Origin: Mytilus trossulus
Taxonomy: Eukaryota; Mollusca; Bivalvia; Mytilida; Mytilidae
NCBI RefSeq assembly: GCF_036588685.1
Contig: NC_086375.1
Span: forward strand, 52,770,955 to 52,834,954
Direction: 5' to 3'
Length of the DNA: 64,000 bases
Shown here: positions 42,301 through 51,690 of the stretch, piece after piece
Numbering within the stretch: the first letter of the stretch is position 1
Layout: each line of letters begins with the position of its first letter
Notes under the pieces: generated by a model
What the model saw: only the letters and a program-made list of their open reading frames with translations
Told to the model about the DNA's origin: nothing
Database searches by the model: none
Position numbers and translations under genes: made by a program

Positions 42301-45293
42301 AAGTCAGCTTTATACTAAAAAAAAATTAAATTGAAGGATTATAGATTTATTTCGGTTTGTGGTAAAGTAGGGTCTTCAATTTCATGACAACGTCGAGTCA
42401 TATATGTGCGTCTTAAATGTACGAGCATGCCTGCTGTGTGTGACAACTAATTATTTAAACACATTAAATATATACTGAAACCGAAGATCAAACGTGGATT
42501 GCATATTAGAAATTGTACCATAACTACAATTTAATGAATCAATACCAAGTTGTGGTCCAAGCTAAAACTAAAAAACAGAAATCAAATATTACAGACAGCA
42601 GCCAACGATAACCACTGAATTACAGACTCTTGGCTTAATACATACCCGGTTTAGATTTAATAAGGAATTGTGTTCTCTTTTTATGTTTTTTATAGGATTT
42701 TCCATACTGGGGACCACCCTTTTCTTAACTATATTTGATATAAAATTCACAGACACAAAACTTACAAAATACTTCTAAAGTAGTGTTGTGCTCCGCTATG
42801 ATACTGTTTTCAGACATTGCTATGCATCTGTAAATTCCAGCATCTCCGTTTCCTGTCTCCATTAGCACTAATGTCTGATTATTATCTTCTAATTTTGGTC
42901 GGTTATCACAAATACTGCAGTATGGTTCCCATGGAAATAGCCGCCATTCTGGATATTGTTTGTTCCAAAAATACCACAGTATCCTGCTGATGTTATGTGC
43001 ACAGCAATCAATTGTCTTTGATTTACCAAATTGGGCATAATCAAAATCTGCTATTTGATTTTCGTCAAATATTTTAAAGTCTACAAGATGAAAATAAATC
43101 GGTAGTGCTTGAAGTATGTAGAAATAGTTATCAAAAGTACCAGGATTATAATTTTATACGCCAGACGCGCGTTTCGTCTACATAAGACTCATCAGTGACG
43201 CTCATATCAAAATAGTTAAAAAGCCAAATAAATACAAAGTTGAAGAGCATTGAGGATCCAAAATTCCAAAAAGTTGTGCCAAATACGGCTAAGGTAATCT
43301 TCTCCTGGAGTAAGAAAATCCTTAGTTTTTCGAAAAATTCAAAGGTTTGTAAACAGAAAATTTATAAAAATGACCATATGATTGATATTCATGTCAACAC
43401 CGAAGTGCTGACTACTGGGCTGGTGATACCCTCGGGGATGAAACGTCCACCAGAAAAACTTAAACAAAATGATAAACCAAATATTTCTTGTCTATAATGC
43501 AATGCATTATTTAACATTAAAAGTTAAAGAACCACAGGCTCTCAGTGTTTCGTACACTTTGTCAACTATTGTTCATGTGGAAGTTTCTAAGTTATGGCTG
43601 TTAATTGATAGTCCAGTCAATCTAGCATAAATTTGACCCTAACTTGAAATTAATTGCAACAGAAGATTTTTAAGTTTTAATCTTTAGCATTATACCCCAA
43701 ATATACACAGAAAAAGTCCCATAAAATCTTATTTGAGGAAGACTAAAAAAATCAACATTTAAAAAAAATCATATTGAGATTTGCATTGAAAAGGGAGATA
43801 ACTCTTAAGAAAAAGGCAGAAATATCAATAAAAGTTGATACAAAAATAACTGTACCGTTTCTATTCATCAGAATTTATTGATTCTTGATTTTTTAGTGGT
43901 GTTCAGGGTATAAAAAACAGCTCTAAAGGTGTTTTCATATCATTTATCAAGCTACATTTGTATAATCTAGATTTCGTAATTCATTAGTTGACCACTTATT
44001 GAATTTTTCAACATGTCAAGTTAAATGATCTCAAATTTAATAAAAAAAAAAAAAAAAAAAGCATGATTTATTCTTTTTGTGGTTTAAAGTTTCTTTAGAC
44101 AAAGTTAGATGCTGAAAAATAGGATATACAGATAGAAACAATACAAATTTTTTACGCTATTTTTTCAAAATGGTCACAAAGCTTCAAATTTGCAATTTCT
44201 TTAATAAAAAATGCACAATAAAAATAAAACTACATTTTATGAGCAGCAGATTATTCAATTTAGTCAAATATCAACTAATAACCCCATCAAAGTATCATAC
44301 TTTACATAAATATCAAGAAAATCAACCAGAAACTGACCAAAAAAGACTAATTTTTTCGGATTTATCTCCCCTTCCAATGTTAATTTCCATAGGAAATTGA
44401 AAATGCTGATTTTGAATTCTCCTCACGTTAGATTTTATGGGACTTTTTTTTCTGTGTATAATAAAAACACAAAGCTATAGATTAGAACTCAAACATTTTC
44501 TGTTGCAATTAGTTTGAGGTTAAATCTTAGTTTGACTTGACTATGAGCTATATTTGGAATGAAGTCATAATCATAGAATAAATATTATTTTATTTTGTAC
44601 TTTACATGTATGAGTTTAACATGTGGTAAACTGGATTGTGTCAGACGATTTATACAATTTACACAGCCTAACGGGCGCCACTTAAGAATTGATCTTGTTA
44701 CCTAACAACAAAAAACACACACAAAAAACACAGTTTTGTAAGAAAATTGATATCACATCATGAATATGCAATATCTCAGCATAATACGAACCATGTATTA
44801 TATTTTAAGTAAAAAGTCAAGATTTTGTATTGTCACAGTTGATTTCAGATATCACAACAAAAAATGCTGATCAAATAATATAGTCTAAAGAAGCAATACA
44901 CAAAAATAATAAGAAAGGTCAATCTCAACTAGGAATTGGCTTTTCACAGCACAGACCAGATGCTGGATGTATAGGACCGAAAATAAACTCATCTTAGATA
45001 CAAGGCTTCAAATTTTGCGTTTCGTTTACAAAAGACTCATAGATCGAATCTGAAAGTTAAAAAGGCCAAATAAAATACGAATTTGAAGAGCAGTAAGTGT
45101 AATAATAGGTGTAAATATTTGTGTTTTCTATCGGTTTGAATTAAAATGGTCATTAAAAACATGTTACCCTTTTATAGTGCAGTGATTCCATACCTTCCTG
45201 GACTGAGTAATGTTTGTTGATACAGGTACCACCAATAAAGACCGGTAAAATAAGTAAAACACCAACCACTACTTTACCAGCAGAAAGTTCCAT
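29975..45293 (-). CDS. IL-1R-like Ig/TIR receptor, gene C (complete)
   Basis: Seven exons join in frame: 45194-45293, 42766-43080, 41387-41576, 40679-40812, 33989-34171, 30667-30801 and 29975-30351. They total 1434 nt, 477 residues plus stop. Order: signal peptide (VVVGVLLILPVFIGG), Ig 1 (34-138), Ig 2 (139-246), a Thr-rich stalk, membrane helix (about 265-287), juxtamembrane RVKLFILSRIP, and a TIR-like domain from SKDYHALILHDDE to box-3-like FYSKLKLRMPRR. The phases equal those of gene B throughout. It is the most divergent of the three copies. The helix-C segment FQREIGAQNYF keeps a Glu where IL-1 receptors have FELQAA. The tail has the cysteine cluster KCCTCC. Its introns host a composite repeat, a SINE with an LTR element inside, and other repeats. 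Confidence 0.9.
30352..30666. other. Gene C intron within the TIR-like domain
   Basis: A short AT-rich intron of about 315 bases with nothing recognised. Confidence 0.6.
30667..30801 (-). CDS. Gene C exon: first half of TIR-like domain
   Basis: A phase 1-1 exon of 135 nt. SKDYHALILHDDEFEDRKIA (strand A, helix A) and AYSVIMSSEVLGGQ (strand B, BB loop). Donor GTAAGAAT. Confidence 0.85.
32030..33685 (+). mobile_element. R5 composite repeat with internal tandem units and terminal hairpin
   Basis: A head part (32030-32260) is followed by three diverged units, anchored by gctgtttacagtttatctc at 32331, 32724 and 33222. It ends with a gacggacgacggacg run and the hairpin aagctcacttggtccttcgg...ggtgagct (about 33652-33682). 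Word-for-word conservation of aatttaggggcagcaacc and gagttataagccaaaaactg between units shows tandem origin. The element type is not settled; it has no coding capacity. A reversed head copy lies at 58850-59095. Confidence 0.75.
33690..33800 (+). repeat. R3 repeat fragment
   Basis: aacagagggaaacgcattaa, tcagaggagaacaacgacac and gcacacacagaaaggaac match R3. Confidence 0.55.
33989..34171 (-). CDS. Gene C exon: stalk, transmembrane and juxtamembrane segment
   Basis: A phase 1-1 exon of 183 nt, five codons longer than in A and B. The stalk SITNTTTTKK precedes the helix GVIVAIIASGILMVIGLLLL, followed by FRPRVKLFILSRIPCGHLSD. Confidence 0.87.
34622..34700. repeat. R4 palindromic cluster, copy 2
   Basis: ccagaccgtatgaatatttg, aacgtatgcgtactttctca, atactcatacggtcgaacga and acgagtacggtctgac are related to the units at 26040 and 38680. 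Confidence 0.6.
35151..35163. repeat. SINE target-site duplication, left
   Basis: tcttattgtaata, repeated exactly at 38563-38575. Confidence 0.85.
35335..35526 (+). repeat. 5' LTR
   Basis: 192 bases, TGTAAT...ATTACA ends; matches 38191-38382 except at one base. Confidence 0.95.
35527..35544 (+). promoter_or_regulatory. Primer-binding site of the LTR element
   Basis: Directly after the 5' LTR the sequence reads TGGCGGAGGACCCGAAAT; a TGG start is complementary to the CCA end of a tRNA. The tRNA species is not determined. Confidence 0.7.
35728..35815. repeat. Palindromic repeats upstream of gag (2 copies)
   Basis: gtacgtgagattcatctcat at 35728 and gtacgtgagatttatctcat at 35791, each with TGAGAT/ATCTCA arms. 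Three related copies lie after the gag domain. Confidence 0.8.
35838..36887 (+). CDS. gag-like protein of the LTR element
   Basis: An open frame of 349 codons from ATG 35838 (a TTG one codon upstream is not needed). The N-terminal part has a duplicated LLAPTRPSQ motif (about residues 41-66). The central part (about 130-270) resembles the retrotransposon gag family: FRGYSHENGLVFLREFDSFA, LQLTGPALTWFNSL, SSWEKLIELFKRKY, LSPGQALEDFYCQL. No CCHC zinc knuckle is seen. The last residues, FVREIYLMTIY, are encoded by one of the short palindromic repeats, so the original C-terminus appears to have been lost. The product would form or bind capsid-like particles if expressed. Confidence 0.85.
   Translation: MSAPKYSNLNDMSDGESTLSLHSLVETVDEFTDDSLLSSYLLAPTRPSQNHELDQSLHLLAPTRPSQTNKLDRSMPILTPQISLVNRLHQNNLTYNTSACYTTSTPRLEHTSIPRIVHTAVMEKLAPCRKFRGYSHENGLVFLREFDSFATLHKMPYEYQRRIAAFHLQLTGPALTWFNSLTFNDKSSWEKLIELFKRKYVNLDWQSPTIMLENEVFEHIKLSPGQALEDFYCQLVEKAQLLHKADHEILTKFIQGLAEKLAFFVRTGNHKDSNGALSSAKMGEAYGYRLHDEISVSAIKQQITPKAVAEQNPSVVHELKSQIQDNCQCLTRMFILNLFVREIYLMTIY
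36855..37022. repeat. Palindromic repeats at the 3' end of gag (3 copies)
   Basis: gtccgtgagatttatctcat at 36855 and 36921, and tccgtgggatttatctcatg at 36999, each followed by acaat. They have the same TGAGAT/ATCTCA core as the upstream pair. Confidence 0.8.
37023..38183. other. Non-coding 3' interior of the LTR element
   Basis: AT-rich with no frame above 90 codons that shows a domain. This is where pol would be expected in a full element. Confidence 0.6.
38184..38190 (+). promoter_or_regulatory. Polypurine tract of the LTR element
   Basis: GGGGGGA immediately 5' of the right LTR. Confidence 0.7.
38191..38382 (+). repeat. 3' LTR
   Basis: 192 bases, same ends as the 5' LTR, followed by the duplicated ACGG. 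Confidence 0.95.
38492..38562 (-). repeat. tRNA-like head of the SINE (pol III promoter boxes)
   Basis: A tRNA-like segment with A and B boxes in correct order and spacing. It is part of the SINE rather than a functional tRNA, since the body continues beyond the tRNA part and a target duplication frames the whole. Confidence 0.8.
38563..38575. repeat. SINE target-site duplication, right
   Basis: tcttattgtaata, the partner of 35151-35163. Confidence 0.85.
38680..38780. repeat. R4 palindromic cluster, copy 3
   Basis: ctcgtaccggaccgtactcg, tactcatacggtccgaccat, acgcggctggtcggaccgta and cgagtatacgtatacggccc. Many units are reverse complements of each other. Confidence 0.7.
39655..40500 (+). mobile_element. 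R6 composite repeat with internal tandem units
   Basis: A head (acgcccgtcaaaattttgac, then a gtccgtctgtctgtcc run) is followed by four units of about 155-167 bp starting near 39786, 39953, 40108 and 40268, each with ttaatctaaagatctgt-like text and ending in catgtcgc...tctcaaaaac. It closes with acgtcgggcgtatcatgcgc, tcatggcgcagctgttt. No coding capacity. The overall plan (fixed ends around a small satellite) resembles non-autonomous elements known in bivalves; the assignment is inference. Confidence 0.75.
40679..40812 (-). CDS. Gene C exon: Ig-like domain 2, C-terminal half
   Basis: A phase 2-1 exon of 134 nt. NQTFICIVSSTSD holds the second Ig cysteine. It ends HILKK at donor GTAAGTAT. Confidence 0.85.
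40813..41386. other. Gene C intron splitting Ig domain 2
   Basis: A short intron with a (GGACGAAC)n-like microsatellite at 41044-41095. Confidence 0.6.
41044..41095. repeat. GACGAAC-type microsatellite
   Basis: ggacagacggacgaacgaac and its iterations over about 50 bases. Confidence 0.7.
41387..41576 (-). CDS. Gene C exon: Ig-like domain 2, N-terminal half
   Basis: A phase 1-2 exon of 190 nt. VTFSCAGDFGC and QVGWYDENYDF correspond to the A and B motifs VSFTCTGDFGC and VSWYDENYD. Donor GTAAGTTA. Confidence 0.87.
41577..42765. other. Gene C intron between Ig exons
   Basis: Contains the long R1 copy (41840-42205); otherwise AT-rich. Confidence 0.55.
41840..42205 (+). repeat. R1 interspersed repeat copy (longest)
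   Basis: Order of modules: ccaggttaggtgagggttag, aacatgtttaaccccgccac, gcctgtcccaagtcaggagc, ttttctcgtttgaattt, atatcggggtctttatggct, ccgtacggtgacctatagtt, gacagttgtctcgttggcga, tcatgccacatcttcg. The first modules are also found in the 3' UTR of the RT element. Confidence 0.75.
42766..43080 (-). CDS. Gene C exon: Ig-like domain 1
   Basis: A phase 1-1 exon of 105 codons. It has TIDCCAHNISRILWYFWN and AGIYRCIAMSEN, with the DFDYAxxGK motif shared with A and B. The acceptor is TTCATCTTGTAG and the donor GTAAGTTT. Confidence 0.88.
43132..43450 (+). repeat. R2 interspersed repeat copy (long)
   Basis: accaggattataattttata, cgccagacgcgcgtttcgtc, tacataagactcatcagtga, gttgaagagcattgaggatc, then aagtgctgactactgggctg, gtgataccctcggggatgaa. 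Confidence 0.8.
43607..44546. mobile_element. Foldback/MITE-like element with long inverted ends
   Basis: The left arm (43607-43735) and the reverse complement of the right arm (44430-44546) share attgcaacagaa, ttctaatct/tttaatctttagc, and the near-identical tacacagaaaaagtcccata plus aaatc, with small indels. The interior (about 700 bases) has no coding domain and a poly-A run at 44040-44060. Non-autonomous DNA element is the most likely reading. Confidence 0.75.
44975..45095 (+). repeat. R2 repeat fragment
   Basis: aaataaactcatcttagata, tttgcgtttcgtttacaaaa, gactcatagatcgaatctga and aggccaaataaaatacgaat, cut short at aagagcagtaa. Confidence 0.65.
45194..45293 (-). CDS. Gene C exon: start codon and signal peptide
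   Basis: ATG (45291-45293 complement) opens MELSAGKVVVGVLLILPVFI and continues to GGTCINKHYSVQE at donor GTATGGAA (phase 1). An acceptor-like TTTTGAACAG ends at 45316, 22 bases 5' of the ATG, so the exon may extend to 45315 with an upstream untranslated exon. Confidence 0.8.
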
Positions 45294-47189
45294 AAATAAA
45301 TTGTTTACAGGTATTCTGTTCAAAAGAAGGAGACATACGTAAAATTGTCATAAGTAGTAAACACGCTACACAATTTGGATATCGATAAATCGAAAACTCA
45401 AGTTAATCAATTGTATTTTGAAATTTGTTTATAAATTAAAAATTGAAAGGTTATCCAATAATCAGTTAGCATTGTATTATTTTTTTTTTAAAAGTGTCCC
45501 TCGTCACTAGAAAATTCGAAAAAAAAATCATGCAAATAAACACTATGAATTCATTACATTTGACTGAGTATAATATTTACTTACGTTAATAAAGGCACCG
45601 ATGAACAATTAAATAAACATCACATAATTACAAGGAAGTTTGGTATATGTATTACACAACTTTAAACGAATAATGGATATCCTAGTCATTATGGAAATCA
45701 ACTATCTTCCATTGTTACTCATGTTATATCCTTTTAAACATGTGTTTTCCTAACAAAATAACTTCCTTGATCATATCTGTATACATTAATTACAGGTATA
45801 AATATACAAAGATATGGAATACTCCAATAAACGATTCAATCGGATTGTTTTATTTTACTAAGGCTATATACAGTTTTGTGATTATTTCTAAAGATACAGT
45901 ATATGGTATAAATTGCTTTTCTGAATAGTGTGTCAGCTAAAATAAAATTTAAACCTTGTGTGAACTCAACCATATACTATAATAAACTTATTATAAAATA
46001 CAGTGGGTGCGATGTAGGAATAAGAAAAGTTGGGATGTGAGATTTAGGGATGAAAAAAAGTGTGGTCGTGTGGGTAAAGGGGGGAAATGTAATAATTTGA
46101 AGAATTATAGTTTGTAACTACTTGTCGGTTGAAATTAAATGTGTTGAATGATGTTTATGTAAACATAAGTTATCCTGTAGAGGTCCGCACTCTTTTACAC
46201 CTTTTATTTCCCTATTGGCTATGGGAATATTGAAATAAGAAGGCTTTAATAGGAATAATCTGTTTAATTAATATAACTGTTGATGCAATATCTATACCTT
46301 TTGTGATACAGACTGAAATTATCTTTATAACATTGGATCTTCAAAACGTAATGGTCGTGTAACTTTTCTATTCCGTTTTATCATCTATTTCTATTTACAT
46401 GTACATTCCTTTGATGTATATTTCTAGACTTAGTTATCACTGTGGTCACTACATATGTTTCATTCTTAATTCAGAGGGTGCATGATTCATTCATGAATTA
46501 TCATCAGGCTGACCACATAAATTATAACGTCTTTAATAAAATTGAGAAAGGAAATGGGGAATGTGTCAAAGCAACAACAACCCGACCATTGAGCAGACAA
46601 CAGCCGAAGGCCACCAATGGGTCTTCAATGTACATAGCGAGAATTCCCGCACCCGTAGATGTCCTTCAGCTGGCCAGCTAAAAATATGTTTACAGTCTAG
46701 TACAGTGATAATGGAAGTCAAACTAAACTCCAAATAATACGCAAGAAACTAAGATTAAAAATCATACAAGACTAACAAAGGCCAGAGGCTCCTGACTTGG
46801 GACAGGCGAAACATTGCGGCGGGGTTAAACATGTTTGTGAGATATAAACCCTCCCCTATACCGCTAGTCGATGTAGAAAAGTAAACGCATAACAATACGC
46901 ACATTAAAATTCAGTTCAAGAGAATTCCGAGTCAGATGTCAAAAGATGTAATAAAAGAAAATAAAATAAAATGACAATAATACATAAATAGACTACTAGC
47001 AGTTAACTGACATGCCAGTTCCAGACCTCAATTAAACTGATTGAAAGATTATGTCTTCATCATATGAATATCAGGCACAATCCCTCCCTCCCGTTAGGGG
47101 TTTGGGATCATACTGTCATAAAATATATGAGAAGAACATAACCCGAGTCATGCCAACAACTTTTTTATTTTTTAAAACAAATGTGTTTA

Positions 47190-49010
47190 GTTCCGATGCA
47201 AACTCCCTATAAGTGAATCAATATTAAAGCCAAAATATGCAATCTTTAATGACCTGACAACAGTATCGTAACTATATCCCTTCTTAATTAGTCTGTTTAA
47301 AGGTTTTGTACGCTTTTGAGGTGAATACTGCCATGTTTGTGCTTTGTAAAGAATATTACCATAAAAGATTGGAAATGAATGTATAAGAAGTCTGCATGTT
47401 GAGTTATGTTTACGAGTTATTTCCTTATACCGATGATAAAATTAAGTAAATGTTTTGACTAGTTTGTGATATCGAAAACCCTGGTGTAATAATTTTTTAG
47501 TAATACATAAATTTCTCTCGCTAAAATCTAAGACGTTGTTACATACACGAGCGAATCGTACAAGTTGAGATATATAAACACCATCAGATGGTGACAAGGG
47601 AACGTCACCATCTAAAAATGGATAAAATAACTTAAGAAATGAAAAATCATCTCTTTATTCATAAATTTTTGTTTAAGCTTCCCGTTAATGATAAAGATAT
47701 CAAAATCGAGGAAAGGGCAGTGTTCATTGTTAGTATAAGCTTTATTTAAACTAAAGTTGAACAGGATAAATTATTGAGAGCCAATATATCATCCAAATAT
47801 CTAAAAGTATTGTTAAATTTTTGTATCAAATGTTGTTTCGATGTGTCTTTGCTAATTTTAGTCATAAATTGTGACTCATAACAATACAAAAACAGATCCG
47901 CAATAAGTGGTGCACAGTTAGTCCCCATTGGAATTCCAATAACTTGACGATAAACGGAATCTCCAAAGCGAACAAAAAATATTATCAAGTTAAAATTTAA
48001 GGGCATAAATTATATAGTATCAAAGCATGTCCAATTGACATGGTTCTTTTGTTTATTGCTACTGAAAAATGACCTAAAAGAGTTTGTACACATGTACTCG
48101 CATTCTGACTTTTGAAATGCCTAGTTAATTAGGGATGTGAATTTTTCTTAATTAGAATATGAGGCAAAGTGGTGTATAGGATAGAAAAATCAAAACTTTG
48201 AACAGATTCAAAATCACCAATATATGCATGCAATTTATCAATTACTTCCAACGAGTTTTTGACACTCCAAAAGTAATTAATTCCACTATTTTCAAAGGCC
48301 TTATATGAACAATTCATTATCAGATTTTTTATTGTACCAAGTGTACTAGTAAGTAAAACAGACAATTTAGTAGTGGAACAATGGCTTGAAGATGAAATAA
48401 ATCTATATGTGTAAGGTTTTTTATGTAGCTTCGGAAGCCAGTACATAGTTGGGACTTTTATTGTATTTGGTTCTGCTTGTAAAGAAGTAGCTAAAATGTT
48501 TTATTTGTTACAGATGTCGTTTTCTGAAAATAAAGTCAGTTGGAATGTTGGTGAATTCGTGATTTTCTTTTTCAGAACCTCTATATAAAATTTACGTCAA
48601 ACAATAATCATGATATTATTAGCAGCTTTATCAGCCGGGACGAAAACAAATTTCTTGGCTAGTTCTTTAAGTTTATGTTTAATACGCGAAATAGGGTTTT
48701 TATGGTTGTTGTTAAGAGTAAAATGTTCTTTAAAATGTTGCATTCGAATATCAACTATCTTCATTACTGAACTTAAAAAAGGGTCAGAAGATTTTTTGTC
48801 AGCTTTTTCCCATTTTACCCATTTCAAACAGTAGGTTTTTTCCCATTTTACCCATTTCAAACAGTAGGTACGGAGTGAATCATGGATGATATTACGACAC
48901 TCATTTCAATTAATAATTGACGGGGAACGATAGTTAGGTCCTTTACTGAGGAATGATTTTAACTCTCGGTCGCGAACGTGTTAAGGTCTCCTTAGCTGTT
49001 ATGACATGTG
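47190..49010 (-). pseudogene. Reverse transcriptase pseudogene (copy 2)
   Basis: Open pieces are 48597-48860, 48129-48446 and 47746-48006, separated by stops and shifts. Motifs in order: KFVFVPADKAANN, MYWLPKLHKKPYTYRFISSS, GINYFWSVKNSLEVIDKLHA, FDFSILYTTLPH, YRQVIGIPMGTNCAPLIADL, FRYLDDILALNN (catalytic DD). In the distal part the frame is lost again after LALNN. About 48870-49010 reads as further upstream coding sequence with frame damage. Not expected to be active. Confidence 0.8.
48804..48868 (-). repeat. 33-base in-frame tandem duplication in RT copy 2
   Basis: cccattttacccatttcaaa plus cagtagg occurs twice, 33 bases apart. Translated, it doubles KWVKWEK. Confidence 0.8.
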
Positions 49011-49399
49011 AAATGGGGCCATAAGGGTATTCAGAATTTCTGCAATTACATGAAATAGTTGTATTTTTAATGATATTTACATCTTTACACAATTGGTTTT
49101 AATTAAACACATATTTCCGGGTAGATTTCTTGTAAGTATAACAAATAAGAGGGAGTTTACTACGGTATTATCAAAATATCGGCCAGAAATCTAAAATCTG
49201 TAAAGTTTATAATTGCTATTTTTGTCTTTATAAGGGGTCATATTTTATTGCATAGTTCGGAAATATGACTGTGAGCAGGCTTTCGAAAACTGATTCTATT
49301 GTTATATCACCACATTTAATTTTTTTTTGCTAATCAGTATTGTTCTTATGGTAGATCTGGTGAGTCAATCCCGCTTTCCAAACTCTTTTATATCTTAAT

Positions 49400-49705
49400 T
49401 ATATTGCGGTGTAACGGCTTTGTCTTTATTTGATAGTGCATGGGTGTAGCAGACATGTTTTCTCTATGCGCTTGTCACGTAACAAGCCAGTCTGTTATCG
49501 TTGGTTGTTGTCTGACACTGTTATGTCTTCGGTTTCTTTTTGAACTGTTACATTTATTGTGCATGCAATAACTGTTCAGAGTTCTATTGTCATGTATTTC
49601 ATTTTATTATTTCATTGTTATAACAAATCATTGTAATCATTGTATGAAATTTAAAACCCCGCAAGGGTCCATAATTGGATTAATAAAGTATTCTTATTGT
49701 CATCC
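49400..49705 (+). mobile_element. Possible LINE 3' tail
   Basis: The text ends accccgcaagggtccataat, tggattaataaagtattctt, attgtc, which looks like a retroelement 3' UTR with a polyadenylation-type ATTAATAAAG. No coding part is attached. Confidence 0.35.
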
Positions 49706-51035
49706 TGTGGATTTATTTTGGCCGAACGGTGACCAGCTGTGACCTGTCGACAACGTTGTCCTCTTGTCTTTGTCTTTATCAATAGTTTCCCCATTGACAA
49801 TTATTTCACAATTCAATTTTGATAGAGTAACTATATTTTTTTTATAACTCTTGTCGAATGTCTATTATAATAATAAAATATGCAGAAATTTAGACGGAAG
49901 TAACATTTGAAGTGTACATTTCCATCTATATCCGTGTTGTTAAAGCCTTTTGACATTTTACGTTTATATAAATCTGCACCGTCATCGCAAACACGCAATT
50001 TCAAAGCTAATTTAGAATTATACACTCTATAAAAGGGAACTTCAACGGAGAATCCTCATAAAAAAAGAAAGGTTATGAATAGAAAAAAAGAAGTCCTATT
50101 TATCATAGATTTGATGTATATATATTATAAGTTACAAGGTGTGTTAGTGACCTTATCCGATATTATGCATATGAGATCAGTAAATTCCATATGGAGTGAG
50201 AGCGAAGCTCGAATTGCAACTTTGAATGATGCTACCAAAATGTTGGTTTTTATCAACATTTGTTAAAATTATGGTTAAAGATCTCCTTCAACAAAAATTT
50301 CATAAATGCATCTTAAAAATAAAAGAACAAATCAGCAAGCAGAAGGGGCATAGTTGTTTCTGATGCGAATTTAGATTGTTTGTTGAAAAAAACTTCTTCC
50401 AAAAGTAACAAATAAGCAATTTGATGATAGTTAAGTTGTTTTGCTCGAGTCAGTTTGATAGGGACTACGTGGGATATCATGCATGATATTTTCTAAAATT
50501 TTGCATTACTATTAGTTCGGCAGATCATTGTGACGGATTTTATTAAGCCATTTTCTCGTAGGTTAACTTACTAGTATTTATAGTTCGTTCTTCTGTTGTA
50601 TTGTTACACCACTGTGCCATTCATACCACATCTTCTTTTTTTATATTTATTGACGTTTTTGTTTCTGTCGGAAAATAGTTTTCTTCAACAAACTAAAGAT
50701 TCTCCTTTTTATGTTTTTGACAAGTTCCGTTTGCAGGAAAAGACATCAAATCAAATAATCGTTGTTGTAAAACCATGGAAACAACTACTAGTATAGACAG
50801 TGAACTTTAAATTTAAACTTCAAACTTTAAAAACTGATTAAAACAGTAGGAGCCTCCAAGGTTCTAGATGTTTGACGCTAGGGCCTTGAATGCACCTAGT
50901 GTCTCTGTCTGTGGGATGTCTGGTGGTAAGACGTAAGCTTGGCTCTTTACTTTTGTTTTGGTGAAAAAAATAATTTGTTTTGGACCCTGAGAAAAAAAAA
51001 GGGTGTTTCACCCTCAGCTGCCACTATATGTAATG

Positions 51036-51690
51036 CTAAATTTGAAAGGAAAAAATAGTTTTCGGATTGTCGCTAAAAAAATAGATTGTTCTTCGCCAAA
51101 GGCGAAAAAAAAAATTGCACAGAAAAAAAACCATAGCCCCCTCCAGAAAATCAAATGGTTGCTGCCTAATGTTTCTCCTAAACATTCCGAGTGTTGTATT
51201 TGCTTTGTCAGTTATCTGTTGTATATGTTGATCCCATTTGAGGTTTTTCTGGATGGTAAGACCTAAATATTCGGCTGCCTGCAATTCTTCGAAATTGTGA
51301 CCATGGAGATGATATGATGTTTGGATTGGTATTTTCTTGTTTTTAACCCTCAATATTTTGCATTTGTCGGGATGGAATTTCATGCACCATGATTGTTCCC
51401 ATTTAGCTAGTTTATTAAGATCTTCTTGTAATAATTTTCCATAGTTTTTTATGTTATTATGAGACAGGCGATGGTATCATCTGCAAATAGGCGAACCGTA
51501 GCATTTAAATCTTCTTGCAAGTCGTTAATTTAGTATAGAAAGAGGCTTTGCCAACAGGACGGATTCCCACTCAGCCAGTTATTTGTCCACCTACTTGTGT
51601 TGCCTTTTGTTCCATAAGTAAATTGTTTGTTTACTAGTAAGCTGTGGTTGACCTTAGCAAAAGTCAATTATCAGCACATCAGTGTGATCC
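51036..51690 (-). pseudogene. LINE-type reverse transcriptase fragment
   Basis: Read on the minus strand: DVLIIDF, then after a deletion VNHSLLVNKQFTYGTKGN, NWLSGNPSCWQSLF, RLFADDTIA (catalytic ADD), WEQSWCMKFHPDKCKILRVK, QAAEYLGLTIQKNLKWDQHI, ANTTLGMFRRN. These are C-terminal RT motifs of jockey/CR1-type non-LTR retrotransposons. Frame shifts and missing pieces show it is dead. The downstream part (51036-51140) is replaced by simple A-rich sequence. Confidence 0.8.

Larger units (their letters stand above)
43081..45193. other. Gene C first intron (coding)
   Basis: Holds an R2 copy (43132-43450), a long inverted-repeat element (43607-44546) and an R2 fragment (44975-45095). Confidence 0.6.
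46530..49010 (-). mobile_element. Retroelement copy 2 (same family as 16130-18450)
   Basis: The 3' end (46530-47100) matches the 3' end of copy 1 in reverse, including catgtttaaccccgccgca, cagttaactgacatgccagt and the terminal catttcctttc/ccccatttcc text. The coding part runs from about 49010 down to 47190. It extends further 5' than copy 1. The two copies lie in opposite orientation about 28 kb apart. Confidence 0.8.

Noticed and set aside
46442..46681. 79-codon open frame as a gene
   Set aside because: It overlaps the 3' UTR of the RT element and its translation has no domain.
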